From NCBI GenBank assembly GCA_041609995.1, contig JBFIPU010000048.1, positions 1-18,841 of the forward strand: DNA of 18,841 nt, given 5' to 3'. Source of the DNA: JABDOU01 sp041609995 (lineage in GTDB: Bacteria > Actinomycetota > Acidimicrobiia > Spongiisociales > SHLN01). Numbering within the stretch: position 1 is the stretch's first letter; every line of letters starts with the position of its first letter. The position numbers were made by a program, and so were the translations under genes. Shown piece by piece: positions 14,903-18,841 of this stretch. The notes beneath the pieces are model-generated. The model was given only the letters and a program-made list of their open reading frames with translations. It ran no database searches and was not told the DNA's origin.

Positions 14903-15771
14903 CTCCAGGCGGGGGCCAGCTCGCGCAGTGCGCCTGCTTCATCGACCCCGCCGGCGATGACCTGGAGGCAGACATGGTCGGCTCCGGCTGCGAGGTGATC
15001 ATCGACGCGGATTTTGATCGCTGCAACGTCACCGCCGGCGTAGAGCGCGTCCACCAACCGGTCGGAACCGCCTCCGGCAAAGTCGGATTCGTCAAAACCC
15101 ATCCGCAGAAAATGGTTGCGATAGTTGGGCCACCTGAGGAAGCGTTCCAGATTGATGCGCGCCGAGGCCCGGATAGTCGCCTTGTCGGTCGAAAGCACCA
15201 CCCCTTGTTCGACTGCAATGAGCTTGTCGGGCCCCAGGATCGAACGGGATTGGGCAGTGTGATCGGGCATCGAGAGAAACGGATGGACACCATCGGCCAG
15301 CCTTCCCGCTAATTCCGTCATGCGCGGACCAAGCGCAGCAACGACCTTGAGAGGATCAACGGCGGGTGGAAAACCGTCATATGGAGCATCGTTCATGGCC
15401 TCGAGATAGGTGCGCATTGCGCTCAGCGGCTTGGCGTACTCGTGCCCACGTAGCACTGCGGTGCTCTTGTGACTGATTCCCACCCCCGCCACGAACCTCT
15501 CGTCAAACGCCTCGGACAGGGTGCGGGCAGCGTTCATCATCGCAACCGGATCTCGCGCCCAGATGATGGCGATCCCGGTTGCGATGGGTATGCGAGCAGT
15601 TGCAGCCAGCAGGACGGCCGAAAACGTCAGCACATCCCGACCACCCGGTGATTCAGGAACCCAGACCGCCCCGAAACCCAGCCCCTCCCACTCCTGAACC
15701 AGTTCCCGCGCCTCGGAGGTGGGTCGACGCTGCAGTCGACCACTCCAGACCCCTACTCGTCCCAGATCCAC
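14899..15771 (-). CDS. LLM-class oxidoreductase, probably F420-dependent
   Basis: A 290-residue bacterial-luciferase-fold protein. It opens VDLGRVGVWSGRLQ and continues with AVWVPESPGGRDVLTFSAVLLAAT and IPIATGIAIIWARDPVAMMNAARTL, then RFVAGVGISH. This is the typical first half of actinobacterial LLM-class proteins that bind F420 (some bind FMN). The C-terminal part includes ADHVCLQVI, another family feature. The cofactor cannot be proven from sequence alone. GTG 15771 has AAGGAGG 5 bases upstream and is preferred to codons further up to 15831. It converges on the FAD oxidoreductase gene, and the two TAG stops overlap in CTAG. It probably reduces or oxidises an organic substrate; its link to the neighbouring pathway is only by position. 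Confidence 0.9.
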   Translation of the reverse strand: MDLGRVGVWSGRLQRRPTSEARELVQEWEGLGFGAVWVPESPGGRDVLTFSAVLLAATARIPIATGIAIIWARDPVAMMNAARTLSEAFDERFVAGVGISHKSTAVLRGHEYAKPLSAMRTYLEAMNDAPYDGFPPAVDPLKVVAALGPRMTELAGRLADGVHPFLSMPDHTAQSRSILGPDKLIAVEQGVVLSTDKATIRASARINLERFLRWPNYRNHFLRMGFDESDFAGGGSDRLVDALYAGGDVAAIKIRVDDHLAAGADHVCLQVIAGGVDEAGALRELAPAWS

Positions 15772-15775
15772 GGAT

Positions 15776-15813
15776 GCCTCCTTGATCACCGGTGACCTTA
15801 CGTGAAAAACGTG
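15776..15813 (-). promoter_or_regulatory. Promoter and operator-like palindrome for the LLM oxidoreductase gene
   Basis: AAGGAGG (15782-15776) is the ribosome site. TAAGGT (15800-15795) fits a TAnnnT -10 box. Between them lies the perfect 10-bp palindrome TCACCGGTGA (15786-15795), touching the -10 box and covering the expected transcription start, a normal place for a repressor site. ACGTG occurs twice (15800-15804 and 15809-15813, 9-base period) just upstream. No clear -35 box was seen. Confidence 0.45.
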
Positions 15814-15930
15814 GGCTCTCGATGACGGCACGCCAGACTGCCTGCCCGGCTCGTGCGCTTCTCCCGGCTTCCCGGCGATTCTTCAGCCTCTGCCCAGGAA
15901 ACCCCCAGCCGGGTGCCCGATATTGATCGC

Positions 15931-17172
15931 ATGGAGTACTCGACTCGGGAGAGATCTGCCCACGCAGCCCGGCGCCTGGGGCTCGGCGGCCAGCCGACCG
16001 ACGAGCTGGGCGAACCGGATGAGGTGATCACTCAGATGCTCGACCTCTCCTCAGATGCTCCCCCGCCGCCGGAGATCGAGCCCCCCGCCGACGTCGACGC
16101 AGGACGGGACGGCGAGCTCATCCGGGAAGGAGTGCTGTGGTGGTTGGAACACATGGTGGCCTCACCGCGCCCGGTGGAGGAGCGAATGGTGTGGTTCTGG
16201 CACGACCACTTCGCCACCAGCGTCCGCAAAGTCAACTTTCCCTATCTGATGTGGCGTCAGCACCTGACCCTCCGCCGGCATGCGGTCGGCAACTTCGCGG
16301 ACCTGCTGTTGGCGATCGCCACCGACCCTGCCATGCTGATCTATCTCGACGGCCGCTCCAACACCGCCGACAGCCCGAATGAGAACTTCGGGCGCGAAGT
16401 GCTGGAGCTCTTCACCGTCGGCCACGGCCACTACAACGAGGACGACGTGTTGGCGGCCACGGCTGCATTCAGCGGCTGGAAGATCGCCATCCCCCGGCGG
16501 CGCATCCCGGCCGGAGTTGAACCGTGGGAGTCGGTGTTCATCGGTCGCCTCCACGACAGCAGCTCCAAGACCTTGCTCGGCGTCACCGGGCGCCTCGATG
16601 CCGCCGCTGCGGTCGATGCCATCCTCGAACATCGCTCCACGGCCGAATCGATCGCCGCCAAGGTGTATCTGCAGCTGGTCGGTCGCGTGCCCGACGACGA
16701 CATCCGGGTCGGTCTCGGCAACGTCTTTCGACGCGACTGGTCGATCGTGGCCCTGGTCACTGAAATCGCCGGCGACCCGGTGTTCCTGGACGCCGCTTCG
16801 ATCAATACCCGGGTGCGCACGCCCTTGGAAAAGGCGCTGGGCATCTTGCGCGGCTTTCCCACTCATCAGGGATCGCCGGCGGTGGCGGCGCGGGCGCTAG
16901 AGCGCCTGGGCTATCAACCGTGGAATCCGCCCAATGTGGCCGGGTTTCCGACCGGACCCACCCTGCTGAGCCCCTATCGCATGGTCCACAGCTTCGACCT
17001 GGCCGCCGCCATACCACCCCCGGACGTCCAGGAACTCGACTCGGTCACCGCCATGGAGCGGCTCGGCATCGCCGACGTCTCTGCCCAAACGCTGGCCGTG
17101 CTCGACCAGGCGAACTCGGGGTGGCAGCGGGCGGCCCTGGCCATCAACTCACCGGAACACCAGCTCGCATGA
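15931..17172 (+). CDS. DUF1800 family protein
   Basis: About 413 residues from ATG 15931. Features of the DUF1800 family are visible: an N-terminal SAHAARRLGLGGQPTDEL helix-turn, MVWFWHDHFATS in the first third, then SPNENFGREVLELFTVG followed by the expected AFSGWKI and, late, NPPNVAGFPTGPTLLSPYRMV. The biochemical function of the family is unknown; it is nearly always found beside DUF1501, as here. No signal peptide is seen with this start, so export, if any, may depend on the partner. GTG 15913 and GTG 15853 are in-frame alternatives, none with a good ribosome site. The stop overlaps the next start (ATGA). Confidence 0.9.
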   Translation: MEYSTRERSAHAARRLGLGGQPTDELGEPDEVITQMLDLSSDAPPPPEIEPPADVDAGRDGELIREGVLWWLEHMVASPRPVEERMVWFWHDHFATSVRKVNFPYLMWRQHLTLRRHAVGNFADLLLAIATDPAMLIYLDGRSNTADSPNENFGREVLELFTVGHGHYNEDDVLAATAAFSGWKIAIPRRRIPAGVEPWESVFIGRLHDSSSKTLLGVTGRLDAAAAVDAILEHRSTAESIAAKVYLQLVGRVPDDDIRVGLGNVFRRDWSIVALVTEIAGDPVFLDAASINTRVRTPLEKALGILRGFPTHQGSPAVAARALERLGYQPWNPPNVAGFPTGPTLLSPYRMVHSFDLAAAIPPPDVQELDSVTAMERLGIADVSAQTLAVLDQANSGWQRAALAINSPEHQLA

Positions 17173-18479
17173 ACGCGGCCTCGCCCGACCCCGCCTGTTC
17201 GATCGTGACCCGCCGCCGATTCCTGGCCGGGCTGGGCGCCACCGCCGCCACGGTCGTCGTCGGAGGCTACGCGATCAGCATCTACGGCAAGAGGGACGGT
17301 TCGGGAGCGGCGCTCGGCAATCCAAGCGTGACCGGTGCGGGTGCGGGCGGAACGACCCCGGCGGTCCCGACCGCGGCCACCGGCCGGACGCTGGTCGTGA
17401 TCGAGATGGGCGGCGGCAACGACGGGCTCAACACGGTTGTCCCGCACAGCCTGGGCGCCTACCACGATCTGCGCACGGACCTGGCGGTGACCGACAGCAT
17501 CGACCTCGACGGCGAAATCGGCCTCCACCCCAACCTCCCCTACCTCGCCGAGCTGTACGCCGAGGGCGACCTGGCGGTGATCGAAGGCGTTGGCTATCCG
17601 GACCCCGACCTCTCGCATTTCACATCGATGATGACCTGGTGGTCAGCCGGCGCCACGATCGGCACCGGCTGGCTGGGCCGTTACCTGGACCTCACCGCCG
17701 GCCGCGACAACCCGCTGGCCGCCATCGTCATCGGCCCCGGTCCCAACCCGGCCGTGCTGGGCAGTGAGTCGTTCGCCGTCACCATCCAGGACGCCACCGG
17801 CTTGCGGCCCCAGCTGCCCGAATGGGTGGATACCGGCGACGAGCTGCTGGGCATGTGGTCGGGGTTCGCACCGTCGCCCATCGATTCACCCGGCCTGCTG
17901 GGCCAGGTGCACCAGGCGATCGCCGACTCGACCAGGGCGGCCACGTCCCTGGATGCGGTGCTGGCCGATGTCTTTGTCCCCGAATCGAACCAGAACCAGG
18001 CCGGCCGGCGGGGCGACCTGGTCGACTACCTCACGCTGGCTGCTGCCCTCACCAACTCCGACCTGGCCCCCCAGGTCATCTACGTGCACGGTTTCGGCGA
18101 CTTCGACACGCACGACAATCAGGCCGGGCACCACGCCGACCTCATGACCGAGCTCAACGACGGGATCCAGGCCTTCTTCACAGGCGTACAGGACCCAGAG
18201 CGGGTGGTCGTGGTGACGACCTCAGAGTTCGGCCGGCGGGCGGCCTCCAATGGGCGGGGAACCGACCACGGAACGGCCTCCAGCCAGTTCGTCATCGGGA
18301 GCCCGGTCGCCGGCGGCCGCTACGGGCTCCCGGTCGACCTGAAGCGCCTCGACGCCCGCGGCAACCCGATCCACACCATCGATTTCCGGAGCACCTATGC
18401 CACGGTGCTGGACCGATGGTTGGGAGTTGATCACCCAGCGGTGCTCGATGCCGATCACGAGGTCCTCCCACTCCTTTGA
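17169..18479 (+). CDS. DUF1501 family protein with Tat signal
   Basis: A 436-residue protein. Residues 10-36 carry a twin-arginine signal (TRRRFLAGLG followed by an Ala/Val-rich stretch), so a folded, probably metal- or cofactor-containing protein is exported. Conserved blocks of the family follow: VVIEMGGGNDGLNTVVPH, EGVGYPDPDLSHFTSMMTWWSA, GFGDFDTHDNQAGHHADLM and VVVTTSEFGRRAASNGRGTDHGTA. His, Asp and Asn in these blocks resemble metal ligands of the alkaline-phosphatase-like superfamily. The substrate is unknown. It is translationally coupled to the DUF1800 gene. A Ser/Gly/Thr-rich linker at about 42-65 probably separates the signal from the domain. No other protein of the window shows a Tat signal. 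Confidence 0.92.
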   Translation: MNAASPDPACSIVTRRRFLAGLGATAATVVVGGYAISIYGKRDGSGAALGNPSVTGAGAGGTTPAVPTAATGRTLVVIEMGGGNDGLNTVVPHSLGAYHDLRTDLAVTDSIDLDGEIGLHPNLPYLAELYAEGDLAVIEGVGYPDPDLSHFTSMMTWWSAGATIGTGWLGRYLDLTAGRDNPLAAIVIGPGPNPAVLGSESFAVTIQDATGLRPQLPEWVDTGDELLGMWSGFAPSPIDSPGLLGQVHQAIADSTRAATSLDAVLADVFVPESNQNQAGRRGDLVDYLTLAAALTNSDLAPQVIYVHGFGDFDTHDNQAGHHADLMTELNDGIQAFFTGVQDPERVVVVTTSEFGRRAASNGRGTDHGTASSQFVIGSPVAGGRYGLPVDLKRLDARGNPIHTIDFRSTYATVLDRWLGVDHPAVLDADHEVLPLL

Positions 18480-18555
18480 TCAGGACAGCGCTGAAGCCAG
18501 GTCGTCATGCGTCGTCCGGCAGGCGGCGCTTCCATACGCCAGCAAAACTCCGGGC

Positions 18556-18569
18556 GGTGACTAGTCACC
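18556..18569. repeat. Perfect 14-bp palindrome (operator candidate)
   Basis: GGTGACTAGTCACC is its own reverse complement with no spacer. It lies 77 bases after the DUF1501 stop and 167 bases before the cyclase-like ATG. TATTGT (18616-18621) fits a -10 box 47 bases downstream, so the palindrome could be an upstream regulator site. No T-run follows it, which argues against a terminator. The remainder of 18480-18735 holds no gene that I can support. Confidence 0.5.
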
Positions 18570-18735
18570 CTCCGCTGGGATAGGGGGCGTATCGCTGATC
18601 GGTGCTGCGAGCCTCTATTGTGGATTGCAGCTAGTAGGGGCAACTGTTGAAGCAGCAACGCAGGCGACAACGAAGTGAGGGTCCGTCTCGACGGTCTGCA
18701 GGCTTGCCCCGGCGGCCGACCGTTGTGGGTTCGGC

Positions 18736-18841
18736 ATGACCGTCACGACGAGACACGCCACCGACCCATTCCAGGCCTATGTGCCGCACCTTCTCGTCGA
18801 ATGGCACCTCGACCATCCGGACGAGACACACCGCGAGATCG
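18736..18841 (+). CDS. N-terminus of a probable adenylate/guanylate-cyclase-family protein (partial)
   Basis: Only 35 codons are present before the right edge. The sequence opens MTVTTRHATDPFQAYVP and continues HLLVEWHLDHPDETHREI. This resembles the short lead-in of large actinobacterial proteins in which a class III cyclase domain (expected next: LVFVDISGFT-like) is followed by an AAA ATPase and TPR-like repeats. The cyclase domain itself is outside the window, so the call rests on pattern memory of that lead-in. No strong ribosome site precedes ATG 18736. The 256-base upstream gap and the palindrome suggest an independent promoter. Confidence 0.55.
   Translation, partial: MTVTTRHATDPFQAYVPHLLVEWHLDHPDETHREI

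Noticed and set aside
16162..16866. A 234-codon minus-strand frame
   Set aside because: It is antisense to the DUF1800 gene, with no start signal or recognisable domain.
1..18841. Mobile elements, CRISPR arrays, tRNA or rRNA genes
   Set aside because: No transposase or integrase motif, no spaced direct repeats and no cloverleaf or rRNA-like stretch was found by eye on either strand.

Overview
The window is GC-rich and densely packed on both strands, with short intergenic gaps, several overlapping stop/start pairs (ATGA, GTGA) and frequent GTG and TTG starts. It encodes a luciferase-like monooxygenase of the kind that usually uses F420, an IclR regulator, a Tat-exported DUF1501 protein paired with DUF1800, and the N-terminus of a cyclase-like protein. 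Candidate -10 boxes fit TAnnnT, some at leaderless-mRNA distance. Together these suggest a free-living Actinomycetota bacterium, possibly of an Acidimicrobiia-like lineage. The lineage is an inference from style. No rRNA, tRNA, insertion sequence or CRISPR array was seen.

Left part (1-4238): a cut-off solute-binding lipoprotein gene and an IclR regulator lie on the minus strand. Divergent from IclR on the plus strand is an Old-Yellow-Enzyme/dienoyl-CoA-reductase-type flavoprotein, which overlaps an extended SDR (epimerase-like) gene by 11 bases.

Centre (4240-10728, minus strand): a CoA-centred catabolic run. In transcription order it has a degenerate SDR, a 144-base gap containing a 9-bp inverted repeat, a CoA-acylating aldehyde dehydrogenase, a 3-hydroxyacyl-CoA dehydrogenase, a thiolase and a single-chain NDP-forming acyl-CoA synthetase. 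The middle three overlap by 4 and 11 bases. They could convert an aldehyde to an acyl-CoA, oxidise a 3-hydroxyacyl-CoA, cleave it by thiolysis and then recover ATP or activate an acid. No acyl-CoA dehydrogenase or enoyl-CoA hydratase is present in the window.

Right-centre (10795-15771): a classical SDR faces a translationally coupled three-gene minus-strand operon: two paralogous Asp/Glu/hydantoin-racemase-superfamily proteins, both lacking the usual catalytic cysteines, and an NTF2/SnoaL-like protein. Back to back with that operon, across only 31 bases, is a fumarate-reductase-type FAD protein. The gap holds a palindrome whose two arms each read TAGGGT outward, so it may be a mirrored pair of leaderless promoters. 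A luciferase-like oxidoreductase gene then converges on the FAD gene. This sub-cluster is the best candidate for undescribed chemistry.

Right end (15931-18841): a coupled DUF1800-DUF1501 pair with a Tat signal on the second protein, then a 256-base gap with a perfect 14-bp palindrome, then the first 35 codons of a probable adenylate/guanylate-cyclase-family protein. All three convergent gene pairs in the window meet within 1 base or overlap at their stop codons.
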